Origin: Streptomyces sp. 2131.1
GTDB lineage: Bacteria; Actinomycetota; Actinomycetes; Streptomycetales; Streptomycetaceae
DNA: 64,000 nt
Assembly (NCBI RefSeq): GCF_900105515.1
Contig: NZ_FNSY01000001.1
Coordinates: 5,258,001 to 5,322,000, forward strand
Reading direction: 5' to 3'
The notes under the pieces: model-generated
The model's database searches: none
Seen by the model: only the letters and a program-made list of their open reading frames with translations
Told to the model about the DNA's origin: nothing
Program-made: the position numbers and the translations under genes
Shown: positions 25,662-33,866 of the stretch, one piece after another
Layout of the letters: every line of letters starts with the position of its first letter
Numbering within the stretch: position 1 is the stretch's first letter

Positions 25662-26397
25662 CGGCCGGTTCCTCCTCGTGCGTGGTGGCGTCGGTTTCCA
25701 TGAAGGCGTCCGTGCGTACGGTGACGGCGTCCTCGGGCGCCTCGCTGCAGACGGCGAGCACGGTGGTGCCGGCGGCGGCCACGGAGCGCAGCAGCTCCCA
25801 GACCTCGGCGCGCTCGGCGTCGGACAGCTTCAGATCGGTGTCGTCCACCGCGAGCAGCCGGGGTCGGCCCATCAGCGCGAGCGCCACGGAGAGCCGCAGC
25901 GCCTCCGGCCGCTCCAGGTCGCGCACGGCGGTGCGCTCGGCCTTGGGCAGCGTGGCGGGGTCGAGCCCGGCGGCGTCCAGGGCGGTGTCGATGCGGGCGC
26001 GGGCGGCGGCGGCGCGCTCGCCCGGCGGGCGCAGCAGTGCGCGCAGGGAGCCGTCGTAGCGGCGCTGGAGCAGGGCCCGCTCGCGCAGGTGCTCGGCGAC
26101 CGTGAACGCCGGGTCCAGGTCGCTGACCCCGGGCACCGGCCCCAGGGCCGCGATACGGCGGACGGCGGCGGCCCGGCGCGGCAGAGCGAGGCCACCGGTC
26201 GCGGCCTCGCCCTCGGTGGGGCGCATACGGCCGGTGAGAGCGAGCAGAAGGCAGGTACGGCCGGTGCCGGACGCGCCCTCGACGGCGATCAGGGAACCGG
26301 GATCCGCGCTGAACGTCACGTGGCGGAAGGCCCAGCCCCGCGGCCCTTCGAGCCCCAGGCCCTCGGCGGTGACGGCGGCCCCGTGCGGACTCTCCAC
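25633..26397 (-). CDS. Degenerate ABC-type ATPase of the YhgE/Pip operon
   Basis: A 254-residue protein with the ABC nucleotide-binding fold but altered catalytic motifs. Walker A is GASGTGRT (41-48) with Arg47 in place of Lys. Where LSGGQ is expected there is LERPEAL (161-167). Walker B is LLAVDDTD (181-188) with Asp186 in place of the catalytic Glu. The switch His is absent (VLAVCSEAPE), and no Q-loop Gln is evident. The acidic C-terminal tail is poorly structured. Gene order ATPase-permease-TetR with a 29-bp overlap supports a transport partnership, but ATP hydrolysis by a standard mechanism is doubtful. Confidence 0.82.
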   Translation of the reverse strand: MESPHGAAVTAEGLGLEGPRGWAFRHVTFSADPGSLIAVEGASGTGRTCLLLALTGRMRPTEGEAATGGLALPRRAAAVRRIAALGPVPGVSDLDPAFTVAEHLRERALLQRRYDGSLRALLRPPGERAAAARARIDTALDAAGLDPATLPKAERTAVRDLERPEALRLSVALALMGRPRLLAVDDTDLKLSDAERAEVWELLRSVAAAGTTVLAVCSEAPEDAVTVRTDAFMETDATTHEEEPADAFAETGRA

Positions 26398-26423
26398 GGA
26401 CCCTCCCCCCTCTCCTTCTTTGA

Positions 26424-26437
26424 ACTGACTGGTCAGT
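26424..26437. promoter_or_regulatory. Probable TetR operator
   Basis: ACTGAC-TG-GTCAGT is a perfect 6+6 inverted repeat. It lies directly downstream of the -10 of the minus-strand promoter (26443-26471), where a bound repressor would block initiation or escape. Confidence 0.7.
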
Positions 26438-26442
26438 GCAAA

Positions 26443-26471
26443 AAGGTAGCCCGAACTCGCGATCGAAGCAA
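26443..26471 (-). promoter_or_regulatory. Promoter of the ABC-permease-tetR operon
   Basis: Read on the minus strand, TTGCTT (26471-26466) and TACCTT (26448-26443) are separated by 17 nt. This is a good housekeeping-type spacing; transcription would begin inside or just after the operator. Confidence 0.65.
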
Positions 26472-26570
26472 AAGCCCAGGTCAGGGGGTGATCGAGACCG
26501 ATTGTCAGTGGGGGCAGTCACGATGGATACAGACGGCCACGAAGCCGTTACCGAGACAGGAGGTTCTGTC

Positions 26571-27098
26571 ATGGCCCACTCGTCCGCAGCCGCCGCTCCG
26601 CGACGCCGCGCAGACGGCCCTGCTTCCTCACCGACCGGCCCGGCCCGCGACGTCCACCCCGTCGTCCGGCGCACCACCGCACCGCCCGCCGCCCTCGATC
26701 TCCTCACCCAGGCCCGCGCCGGCCTGGAAGAGGCAGCTGTCCTCGCCGTCCCCAACGAGCGGTACGCCACCGCCCACCTCGCGGCCCTGCGCACCGCGGC
26801 CGCCGTGCTCGCCGCACGGGCCCGCCCCGAGCCCGCGCGCCGCCGCCGCGAGCCGATCCGCAGCGCCTGGGAGATCCTCCCGGAGCTGGCCCCCGAGCTC
26901 GCCGAGTGGAGCGCCCTGTTCGCCTCCGGCGCCGCCCGGCGGGCCCGCGCCGAGGCGGGCATACCCGGCGCCGCCAACCGCCGCCAGGCCGACGACCTGC
27001 TGCGCGACGCGGCCATGTTCCTGCGCCTGGTCGAGCGGCTGCTCGTGCTCCAGCCGGTGCTCCCGCAGCCGCGCGGGGGGCGGCCGGACGCGGGATGA
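26571..27098 (+). CDS. SAV_6107-type HEPN domain protein
   Basis: A 175-residue, mostly alpha-helical protein. After a ~45-residue Ala/Arg-rich start comes PAALDLLTQARAGLEEAAVLAVPNERYATAHLAALRTAAAVLAARARP, the HEPN-like core, followed by SAWEILPELAPELAEWSALFASGAARR and a terminal helical pair. HEPN domains are often RNases or toxin subunits with an R-x4-6-H motif; I find no clear RX4-6H, so RNase activity is not supported. The ATG at 26571 has CAGGAGG 7 nt upstream. It is divergent from the TetR-controlled operon. Confidence 0.75.
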   Translation: MAHSSAAAAPRRRADGPASSPTGPARDVHPVVRRTTAPPAALDLLTQARAGLEEAAVLAVPNERYATAHLAALRTAAAVLAARARPEPARRRREPIRSAWEILPELAPELAEWSALFASGAARRARAEAGIPGAANRRQADDLLRDAAMFLRLVERLLVLQPVLPQPRGGRPDAG

Positions 27099-27198
27099 CC
27101 GCGGGGGCGGCGCCAGGCAATAGGGTGGGGACAGGACCTGTTACCTGCGCTGTTCACGCTCCGCCCCCGCGGCGGCCCGTGCCGAGGAGTCAACTGCC

Positions 27199-27957
27199 GT
27201 GTCGGACCCGCTGCGCCCCCGCGCCTCCCTCCGTACCGCTGTGGTCTGGGAGGTCCTCAAGGACGCCCTCGACCGCCGGGTCAAGGTGACCGGCCGGGAC
27301 GCCCTGGACGTGCTGGACACCGGCGGCGGCACGGGCAACTTCGCCGTGCCCGCCGCCCGTCTGGGCCACCGGGTCACCGTCGTGGACCCCAGCCCCAACG
27401 CGCTCTTCGCGCTGGAGCGCCGGGCCGCCGAGGCGGGCGTCGCCGACCGGGTCCACGGGGTGCAGGGCGACATCCTCGGTCTGTTCGACGTGGTGGAGCG
27501 CGGGGGGTACGACGCGGTGCTGTGCCACGGCGTCCTGGAGTACGTCGACGACCCCGCCGAGGGTGTGCGGAACGCGGTGGAGGCCCTCCGTCCGGCCGGG
27601 GCGCTGAGCCTGCTCGCCGCCGGGCTGGGCGGCGCCGTACTGGCCCGCGCGCTCGCCGGCCACTTCAACGAGGCACGGCACGCGCTGGGCGACCCGGAGG
27701 GCCGCTGGGGCGACGGGGACCCGATGCCCCGCCGGTACACGGCCGAGCAGCTGACCGAGCTGGTCACGGCCGCCGAGGTCGAGGTGGGCGCCGTGCACGG
27801 CGTCCGGGTCTTCGCCGACCTCGTCCCTGGAGTCCTGGTGGACACCGAACCGGGCGCGATGGAGGCCCTGCTCAAGCTGGAGGCCGCGGCCGCGGAACTG
27901 CCGGCGTTCCACTCGGTGGCCACCCAGCTGCACGTCCTGGGCACCAAGCGCGGCTGA
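27199..27957 (+). CDS. Class I SAM-dependent methyltransferase
   Basis: A 252-residue Rossmann-fold methyltransferase. Motif I is VLDTGGGTGNFAVPAARLG (SAM binding), motif II VTVVDPSPNALFALERR, and post-I/III include GYDAVLCHGVLEYVDDP, as in UbiE/CmoA-like enzymes. No substrate domain is recognisable, so the methyl acceptor is unknown. Its GTG start (27199) follows GAGGAG. The product is cytoplasmic; no partner gene is evident, though a methyltransferase at this place appears conserved in Streptomyces from memory. Confidence 0.85.
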   Translation: MSDPLRPRASLRTAVVWEVLKDALDRRVKVTGRDALDVLDTGGGTGNFAVPAARLGHRVTVVDPSPNALFALERRAAEAGVADRVHGVQGDILGLFDVVERGGYDAVLCHGVLEYVDDPAEGVRNAVEALRPAGALSLLAAGLGGAVLARALAGHFNEARHALGDPEGRWGDGDPMPRRYTAEQLTELVTAAEVEVGAVHGVRVFADLVPGVLVDTEPGAMEALLKLEAAAAELPAFHSVATQLHVLGTKRG

Positions 27958-28242
27958 AACCCCCGGAGGGTTACCGGCGGCAGCGCGGCTGATCAGCGAC
28001 GCAGCGGCATACGGAGTACGCACCGGCAGCCCCGTTCGGGGCTCCGGCCCCGTATGATCGGGGGACACCATCCGGCATGACGGATCGGAGGTTGGGGAAT
28101 CAACGCCTCAGCAGCTGAGCCGTCGTGGCGGCCCGGACTGGCTGATTGGCAATGAGGGCGGGTTTCACGGGGGCGATTCCCTGCCTATCCTGGAAGGGCC
28201 GCATACCGGCCGCCCCCCGCGGCCGACGACGAGGAGGACTCC
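27958..28242 (+). promoter_or_regulatory. Regulatory gap before the DUF3040 gene
   Basis: This 285-nt gap contains a small AGCCCC-GTTC-GGGGCT hairpin at 28028-28043, a strong -10-like TATGAT at 28053-28058, and a second -10-like TATCCT near 28189. The first promoter would give a ~170-nt leader. A 13-codon ORF at 28077-28118 inside that leader is not convincingly coding. Confidence 0.45.
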
Positions 28243-28641
28243 GTGCCGCTCTCGGAGCACGAGCAGCGAATGCTCGAGCAAATGGAGCGAGCGCTGTACG
28301 CCGAAGATCCCAAGTTCGCGACAGCGCTCGAGGGAAGTGGGCTGCGTACGTACACCCGGCGACGGGTCTACCAGGCAGTCGCTGGCTTTCTGGTGGGTAT
28401 CGCGCTCCTCATGGCCGGAATGGTCGCTCAGCAGATCTGGATCAGCGTAGTGGGCTTCCTCGTCATGCTGGGCTGCGCGGTGCTCGCAGTCACGGGATGG
28501 CGCAAGGCACCCAAGCCGGGCGAGCAGCAGGCGGTGCGCGCCGGCGGTGCGGGCGAGCGCCGGCAGTCCCGTCAGCGCCGGTCCGTGATGAACCGGATCG
28601 AGCAGCGGTGGCAGCGCCGCCGTGACGAGCAGGGACAGTAG
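28243..28641 (+). CDS. DUF3040 family small membrane protein
   Basis: A 132-residue protein. The N-terminal PLSEHEQRMLEQMERALYAEDPKFA is the DUF3040 signature, predicted cytoplasmic and helical. Two adjacent spans follow (VYQAVAGFLVGIALLMAGMV and WISVVGFLVMLGCAVLAVTG), then a basic, Arg/Gln-rich tail of ~45 residues. It sits ~6 kb before the dcw cluster; a DUF3040 gene (Rv2169c, from memory) is similarly placed in M. tuberculosis, suggesting a link to the cell envelope. The molecular role is not known. The GTG start (28243) is preceded by GAGGAG. Confidence 0.85.
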   Translation: MPLSEHEQRMLEQMERALYAEDPKFATALEGSGLRTYTRRRVYQAVAGFLVGIALLMAGMVAQQIWISVVGFLVMLGCAVLAVTGWRKAPKPGEQQAVRAGGAGERRQSRQRRSVMNRIEQRWQRRRDEQGQ

Positions 28642-28649
28642 GACACAGT

Positions 28650-28699
28650 ACGTAAGGGTGAGGGGCGGCCGCGGATGCGGCCGCCCCTCACCCTTACGT
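28650..28699. terminator. Very strong bidirectional hairpin between convergent genes
   Basis: Arms at 28650-28672 and 28677-28699 are perfectly complementary over 23 bp around a 4-nt loop (GGAT). It lies between the DUF3040 stop (28641) and the transglutaminase stop (28708), so it can serve both strands. Confidence 0.85.
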
Positions 28700-28707
28700 G
28701 AACCCGC

Positions 28708-31119
28708 TCACCCCTCCTGGCGGGACGGGCGGCGGGTCCAGGACGGGCGCGTGGGCAGGTGGAACCGGGCGGTGAGAGCCGCACGGCGCTTCGAGAGGGC
28801 CCCCGCCACCCGTACGGCCGAGCGAGGCGCCACCAGTGCGCGGAGGCGGGTGGCGCGGCCGGCCGCGAGGCCCAGCCCGGTCCGTACCGTGCGCGCGTCC
28901 TCGGCCAGGCCCGACACCGGGCGCGGCTCGGGGGCGTAGAGCACCTGCTCCACCGCTCCCGCCACCCGGTGCACCGCCTCCGACGCCTCGGTGTCCAGCC
29001 GGCCCAGGCGCACCAGCCGTTCGGCGGCCCGGCGCGGGGTCAGGGCCTCGTCCGGCGGGGTGCCGTGGTCCCACGCCGTGTCGGTGATCTCCTGCCACGC
29101 CGCCAGCGTCCGCGCCGCCGTGTCCGCCGGGGTACGGCCGGCCGACGCGCCCAGCCTGCGCGCCCGCGTCCGTAGCCGCCAGCACATCGGCAGCAGCGGC
29201 AGCAGGATGACGAGCACGACCGCGACGACGATGCCGAGCACGGTGCCCGTCGGCGTCCCCGGGTCCGTCGGCGCGGCCACCCCGGGCGCCGCCGACTGCC
29301 CGCACTCGCCCTGCTTGAGCATCTGTGCCGGGCAGCTCTCCGACGCGGACGGGGTGGGCGCGGCCGGGGCAGAGGCGTCCGCCTCCGGCCGGGCCGGGTC
29401 CGCCGTGTCACCGGACGGCGCGTCCGGCAGGGTGTACGACGGCACCGAACCCCGTGTCGGCGTCGGCTCGAAGCGCGTCCAGCCGATGCCCTCGAAGTAC
29501 AGCTCGGGCCAGGCGTGCGCGTCGCGCAGCCCCACCGTGTACGAACCGTCCGGCTGGGCGGAGCCCGGTGTGAAGCCCACCGCGACCCGGGCCGGGATTC
29601 CCAGCGTCCGGGCCATCGCGGCCATCGTGAACGAGAAGTGGACGCAGAAGCCCCGCCGGTCCTTCAGGAAGCGGGCGATCGCCGAGGTGCCGGTGCCCGA
29701 GTCGACCGAGGTGTCGTAGGTGAACCCGCCGTTGGTGGCGAAGTAGTCCTGGAGCTTCACCGCACGCTCGTAGGGGTTGGCGGCCCCCTTGGTGACCTCG
29801 TCGGCCCGCTGCGCGACTACCGGCGGCAGTGTCTGGGGCACCTCGGTGTACTCGCGGAGCAGGTCCGTCGGCACCGCGCCCGCGCGGGCGAGCTGGTCGG
29901 ACGTCGGCTGCACGTCGAGGCTGGTCACCGTGTACTGCGCGCCGCCGGTGGTCTCCCCGTCGTCACCGACGAGCGTGCGCCCCTCCGGCTCGAACCGCCA
30001 GCGGCCGCCCACCCGCACCTCGGCCGCCGGGAAGGGCAGCGGCAGATAGGTCTGCTTGTACGAGGGTGACGCCGAGACGGTCGACCTGACCTCCGTCACG
30101 GAGACGGAGGGGGAGAGGCCCGAAGGCGTCGGGAACCGCTTCGGCACGTCCTGGAGCCGCCGCGTCGAGGCACGCCACTCGTTCCCGTTGAACTGGTCCA
30201 GCGCCAGGATGCGCAGATAGAAGTCGCTCGGGCTCTTCGCGTTGGTGCGGTACGACATCACCTGCCGGTTCTCCGGCTGGTTCAGATTGTCCTGGAGCGA
30301 GACCAGCGGGTTCACCGCGGAGATGGTGCCGCCCCCGGAACCCCTGCCGCCCCCGCCGCCCGTACCGCCCAGCAGACCGCTGTCGAGCGCGGGCAGCGCA
30401 GCGGGCACGACCAGTGCGATCCCGAGGGCCAGCGCGCCGATCCGCCGACCTGTGCGCACCGGGGCGAGCGCCCTGCCGCCCGTCGCGTCGGGCCCGGCGG
30501 ACGAACCGCCCCGGGGCGCGGCCGCGCCGGCGAACACCCGGCCCCACTGGGAGAGCCGGTCACGCCCCTCGGCGAGCAGGAGCAGCAGATAGCCGCACCC
30601 GGCCAGCAGGAACCACAGCCAGTCCGCGCCGCGCTCGGTGAGCCCGGCCGCGATCGAGTAGAGCGCCAGCAGGGGCAGTCCGGCGGGCGCCGCGCTGCGG
30701 AACGTCACCGCCAGCGTGTCCACCAGCAGCCCGACCAGCAGGACACCGCCCACCAGCATCAGCCGGATCCCCGGGGTGGCCGGCGCCGGAATCGCGTACT
30801 GTCCGACGTCGTCGCCACCGGCCGTCAGCAGGTCCGCGAGCCGCCGCACGGCCTGCGGTCCGGGCAGCACGCCCGCCACCGCCTGCTCCCGGGCGAACAC
30901 CACGGTCAGCAGCACCACCATGACCAGCGCCTGGGCCGCGACCGTCAGCAGCCGGGGCAGCGGCACCCGTCGGCCCAGCGCCCCCATCCCGCTCTGCACG
31001 GCCAGCAGGAACACCGCCTGCGCCATCCAGTTCGACGGGTCCACCAGCGGCAGCATCGAACACGCCGCCATCAGCGTCGCCGCGAAAGCCGCCAGAGCCA
31101 GCCGGCCACGACCGCTCAT
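28708..31119 (-). CDS. Membrane transglutaminase-like protein (TgpA/DUF3488 type)
   Basis: An 803-residue membrane protein. The N-terminal ~240 residues hold six or seven spans (DUF3488). A large outside domain contains a transglutaminase-like papain fold, with Cys in GFCVHFSFTMAAMA and His in GLRDAHAWPELYF. A span near residue 630 (VLGIVVAVVLVILLPLLPM) is followed by a cytoplasmic DUF4129-like helical tail. Related proteins always travel with DUF58 and MoxR genes, as here. They are thought to act on the cell envelope, but no substrate is established. The C-terminal ~50 residues are basic. It starts at an ATG, 41 nt after the DUF58 stop. Confidence 0.87.
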   Translation of the reverse strand: MSGRGRLALAAFAATLMAACSMLPLVDPSNWMAQAVFLLAVQSGMGALGRRVPLPRLLTVAAQALVMVVLLTVVFAREQAVAGVLPGPQAVRRLADLLTAGGDDVGQYAIPAPATPGIRLMLVGGVLLVGLLVDTLAVTFRSAAPAGLPLLALYSIAAGLTERGADWLWFLLAGCGYLLLLLAEGRDRLSQWGRVFAGAAAPRGGSSAGPDATGGRALAPVRTGRRIGALALGIALVVPAALPALDSGLLGGTGGGGGRGSGGGTISAVNPLVSLQDNLNQPENRQVMSYRTNAKSPSDFYLRILALDQFNGNEWRASTRRLQDVPKRFPTPSGLSPSVSVTEVRSTVSASPSYKQTYLPLPFPAAEVRVGGRWRFEPEGRTLVGDDGETTGGAQYTVTSLDVQPTSDQLARAGAVPTDLLREYTEVPQTLPPVVAQRADEVTKGAANPYERAVKLQDYFATNGGFTYDTSVDSGTGTSAIARFLKDRRGFCVHFSFTMAAMARTLGIPARVAVGFTPGSAQPDGSYTVGLRDAHAWPELYFEGIGWTRFEPTPTRGSVPSYTLPDAPSGDTADPARPEADASAPAAPTPSASESCPAQMLKQGECGQSAAPGVAAPTDPGTPTGTVLGIVVAVVLVILLPLLPMCWRLRTRARRLGASAGRTPADTAARTLAAWQEITDTAWDHGTPPDEALTPRRAAERLVRLGRLDTEASEAVHRVAGAVEQVLYAPEPRPVSGLAEDARTVRTGLGLAAGRATRLRALVAPRSAVRVAGALSKRRAALTARFHLPTRPSWTRRPSRQEG

Positions 31120-31159
31120 GACCGCTCCCTCGTACCCAGCGCCCCCATGCGCAGCCCTC

Positions 31160-32536
31160 TCATCCCCAGCCCCCGCCGTATCCGGCCGGTCCGGCCGCGG
31201 CGCCGGACTCGGCCGAGGCCCCCTGCCGGCCCGCCAGCTGCCACAGCGCGCCCAGCTGTGCGCCGGGCCCCGCCGGCACCACCGTCCACCCCGCCTCGCG
31301 CAGCCTGCGGTCCCGTCGCTCCGCCGCTTCCCGGGTGGCGGGCGATTCGCCGTTCACCCAGGCGGCGCTGTCCAGCACGAAGGCCACGGCCCCACCGCTG
31401 CGCTGCCGCATCCGGGTGGCCACACCGGTCTGTTCGTCGTCCAGATCGCCCAGGAAGGCGATCAGCAGCCCCTCGCCGCCCCCGCGCAGCACGTCGTAGG
31501 CGCGCGAAAGGCCCCCGCCGTCGGAGTGGTCGATCTCCGCGAGGGTGTCCAGCATCAGCCCCGCCGACTCCGCGGTGGCCTGGGTGGCGCCGGCGAAGCC
31601 GCCCTCGCCGTCGCCCGGCACCGCGTCCCCCACGTCCGTCAGCAGCCGGACCGCGAAGCCGCGCTCCAGCATGTGCACCAGCACGGAGGCCGCCCCGGAG
31701 ACGGCCCACTCGAACGCGGAGTCCGGCCCCGTCCCCCGGTAGGCGGCCTCCCGGGTGTCGAGCAGGACCGTGCACCTGGCGCGCTGCGGCTGCTCCTCGC
31801 GGCGCACCATCAGCTCGCCGTAGCGGGCGGTGGAGCGCCAGTGGACCCGGCGCAGGTCGTCTCCGTAGCGGTAGCCGCGCGGGATCACGTCGTCCTCACC
31901 GGCCAGCGCCAGGGACCGCTGGCGTCCCTCGCCGCGGCCGGACGCCTCGCCCGCCAGCCGTACGGGCGGCAGCGGCTCGGTGCGCGGGACCACGACCAGG
32001 GTGTCGTACGCGCTGAAGGAACGCGTCAGCTCACACATGCCGAACGGGTCGCTCAGCCGCAGTTGCAGCGGCCCCAGCGGGTAGCGGCCGCGCAGGTCGG
32101 ACCTGACCCGGTACGACACCTCGCGCCGGCCGCCCCCCTCCACCCGGTCCAGCACGAACCGGGGCCGTGGCCCGAGCACGTACGGCACCCGGTCCTGGAG
32201 CATGAGCAGCCCCGTGGGCAGCCGCGAGACGTTGTCCATGCGCAGGTGGACGCGGGACTCCGAGCCGGCCGGGACGCGCGACGGGGAGAGCTTGCGGGTG
32301 CCCGTGACCCGGTAGCGGGTCCGGTAGAGAACCGTCACGCACACCAGCGGCAGCACGGCGAGCAGCAGTCCGACGCGCAGCAGGTCACCCTGGCCCAGCA
32401 CATAGGCGCAGACCGCCGCGGCGCTCCCGGCGGCGAGGAAGGACCGCCCCCGGGTGGTCAGGCCGCCGAGCGCGGCCCGTACCCCGCCCTTGTCGTCGGC
32501 CCCGTCCATCGCGACGGGTCCCCCCGGAGCCATCAC
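31160..32536 (-). CDS. DUF58 domain protein of the MoxR-DUF58-TgpA module
   Basis: A 458-residue protein. Two N-terminal hydrophobic segments (about 33-75) anchor it; the DUF58 core follows with the characteristic DDVIPRGYRYGDDLRRVHWRSTARYGELMVRREEQ. After that comes a vWA-like fold (CTVLLDTREA near residue 250). The vWA metal-site motif is not strict. In other bacteria such proteins pair with MoxR ATPases in assembling or maturing envelope complexes. The ATG overlaps the MoxR stop by four bases (32533-32536), so the two are coupled. Confidence 0.87.
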   Translation of the reverse strand: MMAPGGPVAMDGADDKGGVRAALGGLTTRGRSFLAAGSAAAVCAYVLGQGDLLRVGLLLAVLPLVCVTVLYRTRYRVTGTRKLSPSRVPAGSESRVHLRMDNVSRLPTGLLMLQDRVPYVLGPRPRFVLDRVEGGGRREVSYRVRSDLRGRYPLGPLQLRLSDPFGMCELTRSFSAYDTLVVVPRTEPLPPVRLAGEASGRGEGRQRSLALAGEDDVIPRGYRYGDDLRRVHWRSTARYGELMVRREEQPQRARCTVLLDTREAAYRGTGPDSAFEWAVSGAASVLVHMLERGFAVRLLTDVGDAVPGDGEGGFAGATQATAESAGLMLDTLAEIDHSDGGGLSRAYDVLRGGGEGLLIAFLGDLDDEQTGVATRMRQRSGGAVAFVLDSAAWVNGESPATREAAERRDRRLREAGWTVVPAGPGAQLGALWQLAGRQGASAESGAAAGPAGYGGGWG

Positions 32537-33579
32537 GGACGCCGCATGCCGGGCTGCTGCGGGCCGCCGTACGCCGGGCCGGCCTGGTACGGGGGAGCGG
32601 GCACGGCGCCGCCGGAGGCCGTGGGTACCGGGGTGTGCTGAAGGATCTCCAGCACCACCTGCTCGGCGCTGCGGCGGTTGAGCTGGGCCTGCGCGGTGGG
32701 CAGCAGACGGTGGGCGAGCACCGCGACGGCCAGCGCCTGCACGTCGTCCGGCAGGCAGTAGTCCCGGCCGGCCAGCGCGGCGGACGCCTTGGCGGCGCGC
32801 AGCAGGTGCAGCGTGGCGCGCGGCGAGGCGCCGAGCCGGAGGTCGGGGTGGGTGCGGGTGGCACCGACGAGCTGGACGGCGTATCTGCGGACGGCCTCGG
32901 CCACGTGGACCGCGCGGACCGCGTCGATGAGCTTCACGATGTCGTGCGCGTGCGCCACGGGCTGCAGGTCGTCGAGCGGCGAGAGGCCCCCGTGCACGTC
33001 GAGCATCCTGAGCTCGGCCTCCGCGCTGGGGTAGCCGATCGACACCCGGGCCATGAACCGGTCGCGCTGGGCCTCGGGGAGCGGATACGTGCCCTCCATC
33101 TCCACCGGGTTCTGCGTCGCCACGACCATGAACGGGTCGGGCAGCTCGTAGCTGTGCCCGTCGATGGTGACCTGGCGCTCCTCCATCGACTCCAGCAGCG
33201 CGGACTGGGTCTTCGGCGAGGCGCGGTTGATCTCGTCGCCGATCACGACCTGGGCGAAGATCGCGCCGGGCTTGAACTCGAAGTCGCGCCGCTGCTGGTC
33301 GTAGATCGACACACCGGTGATGTCCGAGGGCAGCAGGTCCGGCGTGAACTGGATGCGCCGCACCGAGCAGTCGACGGACCGGGCCAGCGCCTTGGCCAGC
33401 ATGGTCTTGCCCACCCCGGGGACGTCCTCGATCAGCAGGTGCCCCTCCGCGAGCAGCACGGTCAGCGAAAGCCGCACGACCTCGGGCTTGCCCTCGATCA
33501 CGGTCTCCATCGACCTGCGCACCCGCTCGACGGTGGTGGTCAGATCTGTGAGGCTCGCTCGATCGTCATAGGTCGTCAC
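32533..33579 (-). CDS. MoxR-family AAA+ ATPase
   Basis: A 348-residue AAA+ chaperone-like ATPase. Walker A is GVGKTML in EDVPGVGKTMLAKALA, Walker B plus the following loop is VVIGDEINRASPKTQSALLESMEE, sensor 1 lies in VVATQNPVEMEGTYPLPEAQRDRF, and the C-terminal lid domain follows. MoxR proteins drive maturation of partner complexes with vWA proteins; here the partner is the coupled DUF58 gene. The extra C-terminal ~35 residues are Pro/Gly-rich and likely flexible. It is the first gene of the operon; a start near 33579 is favoured by GAGGAG-like sequence just upstream. Confidence 0.9.
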   Translation of the reverse strand: MTTYDDRASLTDLTTTVERVRRSMETVIEGKPEVVRLSLTVLLAEGHLLIEDVPGVGKTMLAKALARSVDCSVRRIQFTPDLLPSDITGVSIYDQQRRDFEFKPGAIFAQVVIGDEINRASPKTQSALLESMEERQVTIDGHSYELPDPFMVVATQNPVEMEGTYPLPEAQRDRFMARVSIGYPSAEAELRMLDVHGGLSPLDDLQPVAHAHDIVKLIDAVRAVHVAEAVRRYAVQLVGATRTHPDLRLGASPRATLHLLRAAKASAALAGRDYCLPDDVQALAVAVLAHRLLPTAQAQLNRRSAEQVVLEILQHTPVPTASGGAVPAPPYQAGPAYGGPQQPGMRRP

Positions 33580-33866
33580 CCGGCCCTCCTCGGCCCTGCC
33601 CCGCGCTCACGAGGAGCGCGGGATTCCCCAGTCACGGGCCGGCACCGTCGCGCGGCGCGGCCCTCCCCGAAATGCGGACACCACGCCGGAAACAAGGTCC
33701 GACGGGGTGTCACTCACGCATTCTTGTTGCCGTTACCGCTTCGTGTCACTCGCCTGTGGACAACCGGGAGTGATATGTCGGATTGGGTGATGATTTCTCA
33801 CCGGAAGGTGGTCGTCCGCCCCCTGCGGGCGGCCCTGCCGGGCCGCCCGGTCCGATCATCATCCGG
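33580..33866. other. Intergenic gap between moxR and the carbonic anhydrase gene
   Basis: This 287-nt AT-richer gap holds a weak hairpin (GCGCTC-ACGAG-GAGCGC near 33603-33619) and presumably the moxR promoter. I see no ORF or operator that I recognise. Confidence 0.4.

Noticed and set aside
26571..27098. HEPN toxin-antitoxin pair
   Set aside because: No RX4-6H catalytic motif and no adjacent MNT-type nucleotidyltransferase partner.
28077..28118. 13-codon ORF in the leader of the DUF3040 gene
   Set aside because: No SD, no regulatory codon run and no hairpin linked to it, unlike the Trp leader.
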